From Chitinophagaceae bacterium (GTDB taxonomy: Bacteria; Bacteroidota; Bacteroidia; Chitinophagales; Chitinophagaceae): DNA of 34,173 bases. Shown one piece after another: positions 23,518 to 32,367 of the stretch; the stretch's first letter is position 1; the number at the start of each line of letters is the position of its first letter. The stretch lies in assembly GCA_025934485.1 (NCBI GenBank), contig JAICXX010000046.1:1-34173 (forward strand). Reading direction: 5' to 3'. Under the pieces are notes generated by a model. It did no database searches. It had not been told where the DNA came from and saw nothing but the letters and a program-made list of their open reading frames with translations. The position numbers were made by a program, and so were the translations under genes.

Positions 23518-24536
23518 TCCAGCGTATCCTTCCCGTATTTTTTCTTCTCTCGCTTGGCGCCTGCCGGTCGCACGACCTCCGGCCCGATATTTCGGGTATT
23601 CATGTTGACGATATTCATATCGTGCGGTTCGACACCGCCTTCTTCGATTGCGATTCGAACCATATCGAAACCGGGCTATTCCGGCTGAACCAGCGGTATC
23701 CCTATTTTACGCAGGACTTTGTCGCCAATATCCTCGGCGCTGAGCCGTTGTCGGATACCAGCCGTGTGGCGTTCGAAGCGGCGCGGGAGTTCTATACCAG
23801 CTATCTCCGCATCCGGGATTCCCTGGAACCCAAATACCGGCAATTGGGCTGGCTGGAACAAGAACTTCAACTTGGTTTTCGCTATGTGAAATACTATTTC
23901 CCGAAGTATCGTCTTCCTCCGAAGGTGGTAACGTTCATCGGCCCCTTCGACGGACCGGGTGTGGCGATGACGACCTATACCCTCGCGATAGGTCTGCAAT
24001 CCTATGCCGGCAGGAATTTTTCCTTTTATCTCACCGGCAAGGGACAGGATATGTATCCAGAGTATATTTCAAGGCGGTTCGAGCCCAAATATATTACCGT
24101 TAACTGCTTGAGTGCCATTGCAGAAGACATCTTCCCCGACAGCAGCGAAGGCCGGCCGCTAATTGAAGAAATGATTGCCAAAGGCCGCTATTGGTGGCTG
24201 GCAGGAAAGCTGATGCCCGATGCCCCCGACAGCATCACTACGGGTTTTACCAAGCGCCAGCTGGATTGGTGCGCAGCGAGTGAGGCCTCGATCTGGAATT
24301 TCTTTTTGCAGGCCACCGACCTTTATACGGTCGACCCGGATATCATCAAAAACTATATCGGCGAAGGGCCCAAGACCCTGGGTATGCCGGACGATTCGCC
24401 GGGGAATATCGGCGCCTGGGTAGGCTGGCGTATCGTGCAGAAATATGTCAGCGAGCACAGCGGCATCACCCCCGAACAGCTCATGCGTGTACCTTCGCGG
24501 ACGATCTTCGAAGAATCGAAATACAAGCCACACTAG
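23514..24536 (+). CDS. gldB: Gliding motility lipoprotein GldB
   Basis: 340 residues with a lipoprotein signal MIQRILPVFFLLSLGAC (lipidated Cys17). The GldB-type sequence follows: VDDIHIVRFDTAFF, LNQRYPYFTQDFV, LFRY-like GFRYVKYYFPKY, then LYLTGKG-like FYLTGKGQDMYPEYISRRFEP. The terminal GNIGAWVGWRIVQKYV is characteristic (resembling zinc-protease-like DUF2268 folds). GldB is required for gliding in Flavobacterium johnsoniae, but homologues occur in many non-gliding Bacteroidota. Linkage to nadE is commonly seen in the phylum. gldC, which follows gldB in F. johnsoniae, is not next door here. Confidence 0.9.
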   Translation: MIQRILPVFFLLSLGACRSHDLRPDISGIHVDDIHIVRFDTAFFDCDSNHIETGLFRLNQRYPYFTQDFVANILGAEPLSDTSRVAFEAAREFYTSYLRIRDSLEPKYRQLGWLEQELQLGFRYVKYYFPKYRLPPKVVTFIGPFDGPGVAMTTYTLAIGLQSYAGRNFSFYLTGKGQDMYPEYISRRFEPKYITVNCLSAIAEDIFPDSSEGRPLIEEMIAKGRYWWLAGKLMPDAPDSITTGFTKRQLDWCAASEASIWNFFLQATDLYTVDPDIIKNYIGEGPKTLGMPDDSPGNIGAWVGWRIVQKYVSEHSGITPEQLMRVPSRTIFEESKYKPH

Positions 24537-25639
24537 TAATTTTCTTTTGGCGGTTGTTTTTCCGCTTTGGAAAGCTGCAGCATAATGGTGTCCTTTCCAT
24601 ACAGCCCGTCCCAACGCATATGACTCCCGTCATAACCACTGATGGTGACGTTCAGGCTATCCTGTCCATCGACCATCTGCAGCCGGTGCCGGCTGCTATC
24701 GTATTCGAACTTTTCCAGCTTCGCTCTTTGGGGATCATAGATATAGGGATTGGCACAAAGCGCCATAGCGCCATGTTCCTCGATATAGACGGAAGTCCAG
24801 GCTTCCCCATTCGATTCCCAATCTTGTCTTTTGACAGTATCCCTGTTGCGTACCAACCGTTCCACCCGCCATTTGCCGGCTAACGGCGTAACGGGAGTCC
24901 TATGCACGACGATCATGAGGATGACGCAAGGCACCGCGATCGCACTAAGCCGGAGAAAGAAGCCAGGGACGCGGGATGCGGTCACCGGCGGGTGAGCCGG
25001 AGCAGATAAAAAGAGCGCTACCAGCTCCTTCCAATGCAGCAAAAGCAAATAGATAAGCCCCAGCGAAAAAAGCGCGGAATTGTAAAAGGCACCAATCGCG
25101 ATATGGTAAAAGTAATTGATCAACACGATATTGATCATCACCGGGAGCAGGATCACGACCCCCAGCAGCGAGGTCCGGCGCCATAACAGCAGCGCCGACC
25201 CGCCGATCTGTAATCCCGCGATAAGAAGGGCAAGTGTATAGGAGTGTGCAAAATAGCTCCAGGTGAGCTGGAACCCGTTGAGCGCGCCCACGGGCATGTC
25301 GTCACGGGTAAACATAGGTGCGAATTGGGTCTTGAAAACTTTTGCAAAACCATAGATCGAGATACTAAAAGCCAGCCAGTACCGAAGTAAGGCGCGCATC
25401 CGGGCATGCCGGCGGGGAGTGTTTACCCGTTTGCCCATCTGGATCCATGTCGCTCCATATAACACCCCAAATCCTACCGCCAACGCCAGGGAGATGCTTG
25501 TATACGGAATAAGAAACCGGGTGAGTTCAAGATATAGGGATGTTGGAAGCAACATCGTGCCATATTCGACAAGATTAAAGATGGCGATAGCCGCAAAGAT
25601 CGGTTCAACGATCTTGCTGAACGCGGAAGTGCGTTGCAT
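24533..25639 (-). CDS. DoxX-like integral membrane protein with C-terminal extracytoplasmic domain
   Basis: 368 residues. The first ~240 carry about seven membrane helices, including YWLAFSISIYGFAKVFKTQF and QLTWSYFAHSYTLALLIAGL, a DoxX/DoxD-like layout. The last ~115 residues, after helix LSAIAVPCVILMIVV, form a beta-rich domain with LAGKWRVERLVRNRD and CANPYIYDPQRAKLEKF, resembling a small lipocalin-like domain. Function unknown. Its stop codon overlaps that of gldB: the palindrome CTAG at 24533-24536 supplies TAG to both strands. Downstream of the YcxB-like gene by 17 nt, so probably co-transcribed with it. Confidence 0.75.
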   Translation of the reverse strand: MQRTSAFSKIVEPIFAAIAIFNLVEYGTMLLPTSLYLELTRFLIPYTSISLALAVGFGVLYGATWIQMGKRVNTPRRHARMRALLRYWLAFSISIYGFAKVFKTQFAPMFTRDDMPVGALNGFQLTWSYFAHSYTLALLIAGLQIGGSALLLWRRTSLLGVVILLPVMINIVLINYFYHIAIGAFYNSALFSLGLIYLLLLHWKELVALFLSAPAHPPVTASRVPGFFLRLSAIAVPCVILMIVVHRTPVTPLAGKWRVERLVRNRDTVKRQDWESNGEAWTSVYIEEHGAMALCANPYIYDPQRAKLEKFEYDSSRHRLQMVDGQDSLNVTISGYDGSHMRWDGLYGKDTIMLQLSKAEKQPPKENY

Positions 25640-25656
25640 GGAAGAGGTTTTAGGTC

Positions 25657-26133
25657 CTACTTCGCGATCCGCTCTTTCAGGAGTTTCCGGGCCGCCTGGA
25701 TCTCGCTGAGATCCTTAAAGGAGTCCTTAGGGATCATGAAAAAAGAGCGGGCATTGAAATAGATATGGAAAAAATATAGCGTTTCCTTGAATCCGCTGAA
25801 ATCGTCCCAGGTCCAAAGCTGGCTTCCCTTCCTGGTTTCCAACAGGATACCTTTGTCTTCGAGGGTAAGCGTGAAAGTGTCCTGGAAGGTGGCCGATTTT
25901 TTATAAATGCTCAGCGGAAGCAGCCGGCGAACCGAGATCCAAAGACAGAACCAGAGGACGGAAAAGACCAGGAAGGGCAGGGCCTGGATCTTTTTAAAGA
26001 AGAAAAGGATGGCACTAAGGATGGCAAAGACATTGATAACGATAACCATGGTTTTGATCTCGGGACGGGCGAAAAAATGCCCCCGCAGTCCATCTAACAC
26101 CTGACGTTTGTTGTAACCGAATTGAATTGTCAT
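25657..26133 (-). CDS. YcxB-like membrane protein
   Basis: 158 residues: cytosolic N terminus (MTIQFGYNKRQVLDGLRGHF), two close membrane helices (~30-47 and ~52-70), and a C-terminal beta domain. It reads LTLEDKGILLETRKGSQLWTWDDFSGFKET then FFMIPKDSF, which is the hallmark of the YcxB C-terminal family. Function unknown. First gene of a two-gene operon with the DoxX-like gene. Confidence 0.8.
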   Translation of the reverse strand: MTIQFGYNKRQVLDGLRGHFFARPEIKTMVIVINVFAILSAILFFFKKIQALPFLVFSVLWFCLWISVRRLLPLSIYKKSATFQDTFTLTLEDKGILLETRKGSQLWTWDDFSGFKETLYFFHIYFNARSFFMIPKDSFKDLSEIQAARKLLKERIAK

Positions 26134-26202
26134 CCTCGGGCGAAGTTTTTAGTTAAACCAGCCGATTTTGGCGGCCTTGAGGGCCTAAAAGTAAGGAAAA
26201 AA

Positions 26203-26230
26203 CACGCGCCCGCCTTTTAGGGGCGGGCGT
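26203..26230 (-). terminator. Intrinsic terminator after the 40-residue lipoprotein gene
   Basis: Stem CGCCCGCC (26207-26214) and GGCGGGCG (26222-26229) with loop TTTTAGG. Read on the minus strand it is followed by GTGTTTTTTCC, a good T-tract. It separates the small lipoprotein gene from the YcxB-like operon. Confidence 0.7.
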
Positions 26231-26254
26231 GGGCAAGATGTTGTAAAATCGATA

Positions 26255-26377
26255 TTATCGCATATCCCGGCAACGACTGTAGTGATTGCTGGCGGCTTGA
26301 TCAGGAGTAACACTACGACTGCAAGAGAATAATAAGGTGCTGGAAAGGATGACGAGGGCGACCAATAAACGTTTCAT
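26255..26377 (-). CDS. Very small lipoprotein (40 residues)
   Basis: An ATG at 26375-26377 opens a 40-codon frame. Signal peptide MKRLLVALVILSSTLLF, lipobox FSC (Cys19), and a 22-residue mature peptide beginning CSRSVTPDQAASN and ending SRCRDMR, with a second Cys at 36. The perfect lipoprotein signal, a dedicated terminator 25 nt downstream and an AT-rich upstream region make it likely to be genuine. Small lipoproteins with a similar basic, Cys-containing tail are common in Chitinophagaceae-like genomes as far as I recall, so this may be one of that loose family. Function unknown. Confidence 0.75.
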   Translation of the reverse strand: MKRLLVALVILSSTLLFSCSRSVTPDQAASNHYSRCRDMR

Positions 26378-26507
26378 AATGTTTTTCAGTTTGGGTTTAT
26401 GGATTACTATGCAACTGTAAAACGAATAGATATAAACTTTAGTATATCCGCCGGTTTACATCGAAAAGATACTACGGGAAAATTGGAAAAAATAACCGAT
26501 TAACGAA

Positions 26508-26548
26508 GCCGCCCCGGGGCAGGAGACAATCCTGCCGGCCGGGGCGGC
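26508..26548 (-). terminator. Large GC-rich hairpin after nrdJ
   Basis: GCCGCCCCGGGGCAGGA (26508-26524) pairs with 26530-26548 around loop GACAA, with a two-base bulge. It lies 19 nt beyond the nrdJ stop. The T-run on the minus strand (TTATTTTTT) is about 12 nt past the stem, so it may be a terminator or a 3'-stabilising structure. Confidence 0.55.
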
Positions 26549-26566
26549 CTGAAAGAACCCTGGAGA

Positions 26567-29500
26567 TCAGCTGCAACCCATGCTATTCCCGCAGTTAAGA
26601 CATTTATAGCAGGTCCCGCTGCGGATGGTGATGTGCCCGCAGGTATTACAGGCGGGGGCGTCGCTTTGCATGCTTTTGGCAGCAGCGTTAAGAGCATCCA
26701 GACCCGCGTCCGTCCTCGGACCAAAGCTGCTGGTAACCATGGCTTTAGGCGCTTTGGCGGCTTGCGGCTGGGGGTTGCCGGGAGCGGCATTGCCGCCTGC
26801 CTTGGCCACGATCCGGACATCGCTGAGTTCCGGATTATCGTGGGTAGCAGGCAAGTCCCAGTCCTTATTACCGGTGTTGCCTATTTCCGGCCGGTCGAGC
26901 ACATGCACCAGGTCGGTACGACCCAGGTATTCATACGCCAGGGACCGGAAGATGAAATCGACTATGGAGGTAGTGCTCTTGATATTCGGGTGATCGACCA
27001 TACCGCTGGGTTCGAACCGGGTAAAGACGAATTTCTCCACGAACTCTTCCAGTGGCACACCGTATTGAAGACCAATGGAAATGGCAATTGCAAAACAGTT
27101 TAGCATGCTCCTCATCGTGGCTCCTTCCTTTGCCATATCGATAAAGATCTCGCCTACCGTTCCATCGCTGTATTCGCCGGTGCGAAGGAAGATCGCCTGG
27201 CCGTTGATCTTGGCTTTCTGTGTGAATCCGCGGCGTTTGGCAGGCAGGGTCCGGCGCTCTACGATGGTAGCCAGCGCCCTTTTGAGCTTGGTATCCGGTG
27301 AAGCCTGAACACGTTTCTGCACTTCTTCCAACAGTTCCTGAACGGTGAGTTTTCCCAGATCCACAATATGGGATTCTGATTCCTGTACCGGGGCGGGGGT
27401 GGCTTCTGCTGCCGGGCTGGCTTCCGTGGCCGGCTCGGTTTCCTTTTTCTTCTTATCCGACTTCGTACTGAGGGGCTGGGACAACTTGGAGCCGTCGCGA
27501 TACAGGGCGCAAGCTTTCAGGGCCAGTTTCCAGCTCAGCATATAGGCGTCGGCGATCTCTTCCACCGTAGCCTCGTTGGGGAGGTTGATGGTCTTGGATA
27601 TCGCCCCGCTGATGAACGGCTGTGCCGCACCCATCATCCGGATATGGCCATGGGCATGAATATAACGCTGTCCTTTTTTCCCGCATTTGTTGGCGCAGTC
27701 GAACACGGCCAGATGCTCCTCTTTGAGAAAGGGTGCGCCTTCGATGGTCATTGTTCCGCAGACATAGTTGTTGGCGGCTTCGATCTCTTGATCGCTGAAA
27801 CCCAGGGCCTCGAGCAGGCTCCATTCGTAATTGTAATATTGGGCGGGTTCAAAACCAAGCCGTTGCAGACATTCCGCGCCAAGAGTATGCACGTTGAAGA
27901 CGAACCCGATCTCGAAGGCCGAGCCAACGGCCGCATCGAGCTTTTTGATCTCTTCGGCGATGAACCCTTTTTCGCTCAGCGTCTGGTGGTTGATATAGGG
28001 AGCTCCGGCAAAGGTGGCCGAGCCCACCGCATACTTGACGATAGCGTCGATCTGTTTATCGGTGTAATGCAGATTTTTAAGCGCCGTGGGCACACTTTGG
28101 TTGATGATCTTGAAATATCCGCCGCCGGAAAGCTTTTTGAATTTGACAAGGGCGAAATCGGGTTCGACACCCGTGGTATCGCAGTCCATCACCAGACCGA
28201 TGGTCCCCGTGGGGGCGATCACGGTACTCTGGGCGTTCCGGTAACCATATTTCTCCCCGAGTTGTACCGCTTCGTCCCAGGCCTTGGTCGCGGCTTTCAA
28301 AAGATAATCGGAACAATATTTTGCCTTGAGGCCCTGCGGCCTGATCTCCAGCCCTTCGTACTCATCGGCATCGTAGGCCGCGAGGCGATGGTTACGCATC
28401 ACGCGCAGCATGCTCTCCCTGTTCTCTTCATAACGGGGAAAGGGGCCCATAACGGACGCCAGTTCGGCCGAGGTCTTATAGGCGATACCGGTAAGGATCG
28501 CCGTGATGGCTCCGGCGATGCCGCGGGCTTCTTCGCTGTCGTAAGGGATGCCCATGATCATCAGCATCGATCCCAGGTTAGCATATCCCAGCCCGAGCGT
28601 GCGATAGTCATAGCTCAGCTGAGCAACTTCTTTCGAGGGGAACTGCGCCATCAGGACCGAGATCTCGAGTACGGTTGTCCATAGCCGTACCGAATATTCG
28701 AACCCTTCTACATCGAAGGTGTTGGTCTGTTCGTTATAAAAACGGCGCAGGTTGACGGAAGCCAGGTTACATGCCGTGTTGTCGAGGAACATATATTCCG
28801 AGCAATTGTGTACCGCAATGCCGTTTGCGGTGAAGTGGTGTGTCTCCGGTTCGGTAAGATCGAAGACCGGTTCTATGCCAGCGAACTCCAGGGAAAGGAT
28901 CTCATCCATAAGCATTTCACTGTAAGCAGCAACAGTGCGATTCAACAGTCCAAGCTTCGCAGCCTTGGGACTTTCTCCCATAAAACCGATGTATTCTTCA
29001 AATAAAAGGCGCGAGTTTCTACTTATCCGGAGGGAGTGCATTTCCTTTACCCCATATTCCCTTTGGCCACCCCGGCCATCAGGCAACAAACTGGTATGCT
29101 TACCAGCCCGGCGATCTGTATATAATTTCGACTTGATACCAAAGTTTAATAACAGCAACTGTACCTGCTCCAGCAATTCCTTCGAACAGGAATCCAGGGC
29201 GACATATTGGGATTTAACACCGTAATTAGCTACACAGCCATCCGCCGTGAATAGGCCTCTTATCAAGGCTGCCTGTTCTTCGCGGTTCAGCCGGAACGCA
29301 GCATCGCTTAGCTTTTTGTGTTCGCTGCCTTTATCTAATACGGCAAATTGTTCCAGAAGCGTCAATATCCGGGGAGAGCCTACAGACACACGCATGGTAG
29401 TAGCATTTTCGCATACCTGCCCTTTCTTTTGGTGCTCACCCCACTGCGGGCGGAGCCGGGTATTGATATACTCGTTGGCCCATTGAAGTACCGGTCCCTC

Positions 29501-31084
29501 CTCTTTGCTCATATTCAGGAACCCCACCCTCCTGGTTTCGCCATCGCTATTGAATTCGTTGAGAGAGGTGATGCAGCCGTCACCTATGAGCAAACCAATG
29601 AGCTGAGCCAGGTCTGTCGACCCCGTGGTCTCCTCTCCAAAATGCCCTTTTACCAGGATGATTACATCGTCTTTTGTAAGTTCGATAGCCGTTACATCGC
29701 CGCGGTTGGCCGTCAACACCCGGTGGTCGGCGGTTAACTTTATTTTATAACCCGACCTTGTCCGGAGGGTATAGACTTCTTTAGTCCCGGTAGGGAATAT
29801 ATTTTCAACCCAATGCATCTTATTATCGAAACTTTTGACGCCCCTGGAATGGCCAATGAGGTTTCCAATGCGTTCCAGCCCTCTGCTGGTAGTTACAAAA
29901 GTGTCGGCCGTGACGCACGGATTCGAGGCCCGGATGGGGCCTCCCGCGGGGCAGGTATGCCATTCGTTGATGGTCGTATCGTATTGGGTCCCGGGATCGG
30001 CGCAACGCCAGGCCGCATAGGAGATCTGATTCCATACTTCCCTGGCGGGGATGCGTTTCATGACGCGGTGGTCGCTGCGGGCCGTAAGTTCCCAGTCCTC
30101 ACCCTTCTCCAGCCGGTGAAAGAAGGCATTGGGAATACGCACCGAATTGTTGGAGTTCTGGCCGGATACCGTTTTATAGGCTTCGCCTTCATAATCGCTG
30201 GGATAACCGGCGGCTATAAGCGCAGCAACCTTTTTTTCCTCTTCCACCTTCCAGTTGATGAACTCCATGACCTCGGGATGATCCAGGTCGAGACAGACCA
30301 TCTTGGCGGCACGGCGCGTAGTTCCACCGGATTTGATGGCGCCGGCAGCACGGTCGCCGATCTTCAGAAAGCTCATGAGGCCGCTGGATGTGCCACCGCC
30401 GCTGAGCTTCTCGCCTTCCCCGCGAATATGCGAGAAATTGGTGCCTACACCGGAACCGTATTTAAAGATCCGGGCTTCTCTTACCCAAAGATCCATGAGC
30501 CCACCGTCGTTGACAAGGTCGTCTTCCACGCTGAGGATAAAACATGCATGGGGCTGAGGGCGTTCGTAGGCCGAAGTGGATTTTTTCAACTGGTTGTCGA
30601 CAGGATCGACGAAGTAGTGGCCTTGCGGCTTACCCGTGATACCGTAGCTCTCGTGGAGGCCCGTATTGAACCACTGAGGAGAATTGGGTACGCAGGCCTG
30701 GTCGAGGATACTATATACCAGTTCATCATAAAACACCCGGGCATCATTTTCCGAAGCAAAATATCCGTATCGTTCGCCCCAGACCCGCCAGCAATTGGCC
30801 ATCCGGTGGGCGACCTGTTTTACCGAGGTCTCGCGACCCAACTTACCATCGGGCTGCGGGACGCCCGCTTTGCGGAAATATTTTTGAGCAAGGATGTCTG
30901 TGGCAATTTGCGACCATCGGGCGGGAACTTCTACATTGTTCATCTCGAAGACCACTTCTCCGCTGGGGTTCCGGATCACCGAGGTACGGTAGTCATAAGC
31001 AAACTGGTCGTATACGTTGATGTCTTCACGGGTGAAGCGGCGGGAGAATTGCAAGCCCTTCACTGATTGCTTTTTTGTTGCCAT
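26567..31084 (-). CDS. nrdJ: Adenosylcobalamin-dependent (class II) ribonucleotide reductase, intein-containing
   Basis: The precursor has 1505 residues; removing a 371-residue intein leaves 1134, the normal size for long NrdJ. N-extein (1-389): start [50 protein letters not shown], and the barrel strand ending ASNP. C-extein (from 761): [19 protein letters not shown] with the catalytic thiyl Cys, then [27 protein letters not shown]. The C-terminal vitamin-B12-RNR extension ends in a zinc-ribbon-like tail, [20 protein letters not shown]. It reduces ribonucleotides for DNA synthesis without oxygen-dependent radical generation. Preceded by an unusually good ribosome site (AAGGAG, 6 nt spacing). 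Confidence 0.97.
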   Translation of the reverse strand: MATKKQSVKGLQFSRRFTREDINVYDQFAYDYRTSVIRNPSGEVVFEMNNVEVPARWSQIATDILAQKYFRKAGVPQPDGKLGRETSVKQVAHRMANCWRVWGERYGYFASENDARVFYDELVYSILDQACVPNSPQWFNTGLHESYGITGKPQGHYFVDPVDNQLKKSTSAYERPQPHACFILSVEDDLVNDGGLMDLWVREARIFKYGSGVGTNFSHIRGEGEKLSGGGTSSGLMSFLKIGDRAAGAIKSGGTTRRAAKMVCLDLDHPEVMEFINWKVEEEKKVAALIAAGYPSDYEGEAYKTVSGQNSNNSVRIPNAFFHRLEKGEDWELTARSDHRVMKRIPAREVWNQISYAAWRCADPGTQYDTTINEWHTCPAGGPIRASNPCVTADTFVTTSRGLERIGNLIGHSRGVKSFDNKMHWVENIFPTGTKEVYTLRTRSGYKIKLTADHRVLTANRGDVTAIELTKDDVIILVKGHFGEETTGSTDLAQLIGLLIGDGCITSLNEFNSDGETRRVGFLNMSKEEGPVLQWANEYINTRLRPQWGEHQKKGQVCENATTMRVSVGSPRILTLLEQFAVLDKGSEHKKLSDAAFRLNREEQAALIRGLFTADGCVANYGVKSQYVALDSCSKELLEQVQLLLLNFGIKSKLYTDRRAGKHTSLLPDGRGGQREYGVKEMHSLRISRNSRLLFEEYIGFMGESPKAAKLGLLNRTVAAYSEMLMDEILSLEFAGIEPVFDLTEPETHHFTANGIAVHNCSEYMFLDNTACNLASVNLRRFYNEQTNTFDVEGFEYSVRLWTTVLEISVLMAQFPSKEVAQLSYDYRTLGLGYANLGSMLMIMGIPYDSEEARGIAGAITAILTGIAYKTSAELASVMGPFPRYEENRESMLRVMRNHRLAAYDADEYEGLEIRPQGLKAKYCSDYLLKAATKAWDEAVQLGEKYGYRNAQSTVIAPTGTIGLVMDCDTTGVEPDFALVKFKKLSGGGYFKIINQSVPTALKNLHYTDKQIDAIVKYAVGSATFAGAPYINHQTLSEKGFIAEEIKKLDAAVGSAFEIGFVFNVHTLGAECLQRLGFEPAQYYNYEWSLLEALGFSDQEIEAANNYVCGTMTIEGAPFLKEEHLAVFDCANKCGKKGQRYIHAHGHIRMMGAAQPFISGAISKTINLPNEATVEEIADAYMLSWKLALKACALYRDGSKLSQPLSTKSDKKKKETEPATEASPAAEATPAPVQESESHIVDLGKLTVQELLEEVQKRVQASPDTKLKRALATIVERRTLPAKRRGFTQKAKINGQAIFLRTGEYSDGTVGEIFIDMAKEGATMRSMLNCFAIAISIGLQYGVPLEEFVEKFVFTRFEPSGMVDHPNIKSTTSIVDFIFRSLAYEYLGRTDLVHVLDRPEIGNTGNKDWDLPATHDNPELSDVRIVAKAGGNAAPGNPQPQAAKAPKAMVTSSFGPRTDAGLDALNAAAKSMQSDAPACNTCGHITIRSGTCYKCLNCGNSMGCS
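28805..29917 (-). mobile_element. Intein with LAGLIDADG homing endonuclease in NrdJ
   Basis: 371 in-frame residues (390-760 of the precursor). Block A starts [10 protein letters not shown] with nucleophile Cys1; block B has TADH with His65. The two endonuclease motifs LIGLLIGDG (Asp113) and IRGLFTADG (Asp226) keep their acidic residues. Block F is [16 protein letters not shown], and the end is AVHN with penultimate His370 and terminal Asn371, followed by extein Cys. All splicing residues are present, so it should splice, and the endonuclease may be active. The sampled bases look less GC-rich than the exteins, consistent with horizontal arrival. Confidence 0.96.
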
Positions 31085-31090
31085 AATCAG

Positions 31091-31096
31091 CTCCTT
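31091..31096 (-). promoter_or_regulatory. Strong ribosome binding site of nrdJ
   Basis: AAGGAG with a 6-nt spacer before the ATG at 31084. Most genes in this window lack such a site, so this one stands out and supports the start. Confidence 0.7.
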
Positions 31097-31210
31097 AAAA
31101 TTAATTATCGAAGTGTGTTAGGAAAATAGTTTTGCGGCGGGTAGGGGAATACAAGTTAGTTTTTGGAGTCGATATAACCGCGTCCTATTTTTGCACGAGT
31201 TGTTAATAAA

Positions 31211-31492
31211 TTAATTCACAACACGATCGCTCAGCTCCGGGTGTCTTTTGAAATAAGTCAGCACAAAAGGACAGTATATTTTTACCGGAAGATCTTTTTC
31301 TTTAGCAAATTTGAAGCCATAGGCGGCGAGCGCCGTGGCGATGCCTTTACCGCCCAATTTCTCCGGAACCTCCGTATGCATGAGCACTAATTTTCCGTCA
31401 TGATACCGATATTCCAAAAAAGCGATCTCGCCATCCATGGCTACTTCAAATTGCTGTCGTTGTTCGTTGTTATGTATCGTAATGGGTTCCAT
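31211..31492 (-). CDS. Small GNAT-fold protein (YjdJ/Gcg1-type)
   Basis: 93 residues of the short GCN5-related acetyltransferase family. The pattern is ATYR-like GEIAFLEYRYHDGKLVLMHTEVPEKLGGKGIATAL (with the acetyl-CoA contact GGKGIA), KFAKEKDLPVKIYCPFV and YFKRHPELSDRV. Family members bind acetyl-CoA, but substrates are mostly unknown. The open frame extends to 31588 and would overlap the GGGPS gene, but the ATG at 31490-31492 starts the domain. A perfect -7 box lies 30 nt upstream. Confidence 0.85.
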   Translation of the reverse strand: MEPITIHNNEQRQQFEVAMDGEIAFLEYRYHDGKLVLMHTEVPEKLGGKGIATALAAYGFKFAKEKDLPVKIYCPFVLTYFKRHPELSDRVVN

Positions 31493-31522
31493 ACAAATCG
31501 TAATTTTCCGGGTACAACTTAA

Positions 31523-31530
31523 CAAAGTTA
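31523..31530 (-). promoter_or_regulatory. -7 box of the small GNAT gene
   Basis: TAACTTTG on the minus strand matches TAnnTTTG exactly, 30 nt before the ATG at 31492. No clear -33 element. Confidence 0.5.
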
Positions 31531-31553
31531 CGCTGTGATTAGTCAGATATATT

Positions 31554-31574
31554 GAGTAATTTCGTGAATTACTC
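31554..31574. promoter_or_regulatory. 8-bp inverted repeat just before the GGGPS start
   Basis: GAGTAATT (31554-31561), TCGTG, AATTACTC (31567-31574) is a perfect inverted repeat ending 5 nt before the ATG at 31580. It includes the best -7 candidate (TAATTTCG, one mismatch). It may be an operator, or a leader hairpin covering the ribosome landing site. Confidence 0.5.
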
Positions 31575-31579
31575 GTCGA

Positions 31580-32338
31580 ATGAAGCAATTTATTTACGAA
31601 AACTTGTTGGCCAAAAAAAGAAGAGGACAGCGGTCTTTCGCCTTATTGATCGATCCGGACAATGTGAATGCTGAGAAACTGGAAGAGCTGACGAGTCTGG
31701 CTGTTGCTGCAGAGGTGGACTATTTGTTCGTAGGCGGAAGTCTTGTTATTTCCGACCATCTCGACGAAGTCGTCCAGCAGATCCGGCGCCATTGTTCAAT
31801 CCCTGTAATTCTTTTTCCCGGTACACCTTCGCAGGTCTCCCGGTATGCCGACGGCCTACTTTACCTGTCCCTGATCTCGGGCCGCAATCCCGAGCTCCTG
31901 ATAGGCGCGCATGTCATCTCCGCTCCCGCCATCCGTAAGAGTGGCCTGGAGATCATTTCCACGGGTTATATGGTGATCGACGGCGGCGCGCCCACAACGG
32001 TTTCGTATATCAGCAATGCCAGCCCCATCCCCGCGGACAAGAACGAGATCGCCCTTTGCACCGCCATGGCCGGCGAGATGCTCGGCATGAAACTGATCTA
32101 TATGGATGCGGGAAGCGGCGCCCGGCACCCCATCCGGGAAGAAATGATCGCCTGCGTCGCCGGTCATATCGAGGTTCCGCTGGTGGTTGGCGGAGGCATC
32201 CGCGATCCCGAAAAGGCCTATCTCAATTGCAAGGCCGGAGCCGACCTGATCGTCGTTGGCAATGCCATCGAAAAAGATCCTTCGTTGATCCGGGAAATGG
32301 CCGCGGCGGTACATTCGGTACCGGTTAATGAGATATAG
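31580..32338 (+). CDS. Geranylgeranylglyceryl/heptaprenylglyceryl phosphate synthase
   Basis: 252 residues of the PcrB/GGGPS TIM-barrel family. LLIDPDN (22-28) is the first-strand motif, followed by FVGGSLVISD, ILFPGTPSQVS and YLSLISGRNPELLIGAH. The phosphate-binding VVGGGIRDP (202-210) and GADLIVVGNAIE (220-231) are both present. The enzyme joins a polyprenyl diphosphate to sn-glycerol-1-phosphate, the first step of archaeal-type ether lipids. Bacteroidota group II members have been shown to make such products, but what they are used for is unclear. Chain length cannot be read from sequence. Stand-alone gene, divergent from the small GNAT. Confidence 0.93.
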   Translation: MKQFIYENLLAKKRRGQRSFALLIDPDNVNAEKLEELTSLAVAAEVDYLFVGGSLVISDHLDEVVQQIRRHCSIPVILFPGTPSQVSRYADGLLYLSLISGRNPELLIGAHVISAPAIRKSGLEIISTGYMVIDGGAPTTVSYISNASPIPADKNEIALCTAMAGEMLGMKLIYMDAGSGARHPIREEMIACVAGHIEVPLVVGGGIRDPEKAYLNCKAGADLIVVGNAIEKDPSLIREMAAAVHSVPVNEI

Positions 32339-32367
32339 CCATTCGCTCCCAGGAGCCGCATCGCGGT

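Noticed and set aside
29813-31066. 417-codon plus-strand frame opposite nrdJ
   Set aside because: Runs antisense to well-conserved NrdJ sequence; length is due to high-GC codon bias, not coding.
31186-31193. Plus-strand TATTTTTG box upstream of nrdJ
   Set aside because: Matches TAnnTTTG but would only drive antisense RNA into the small GNAT gene and has no -33 element; treated as chance.
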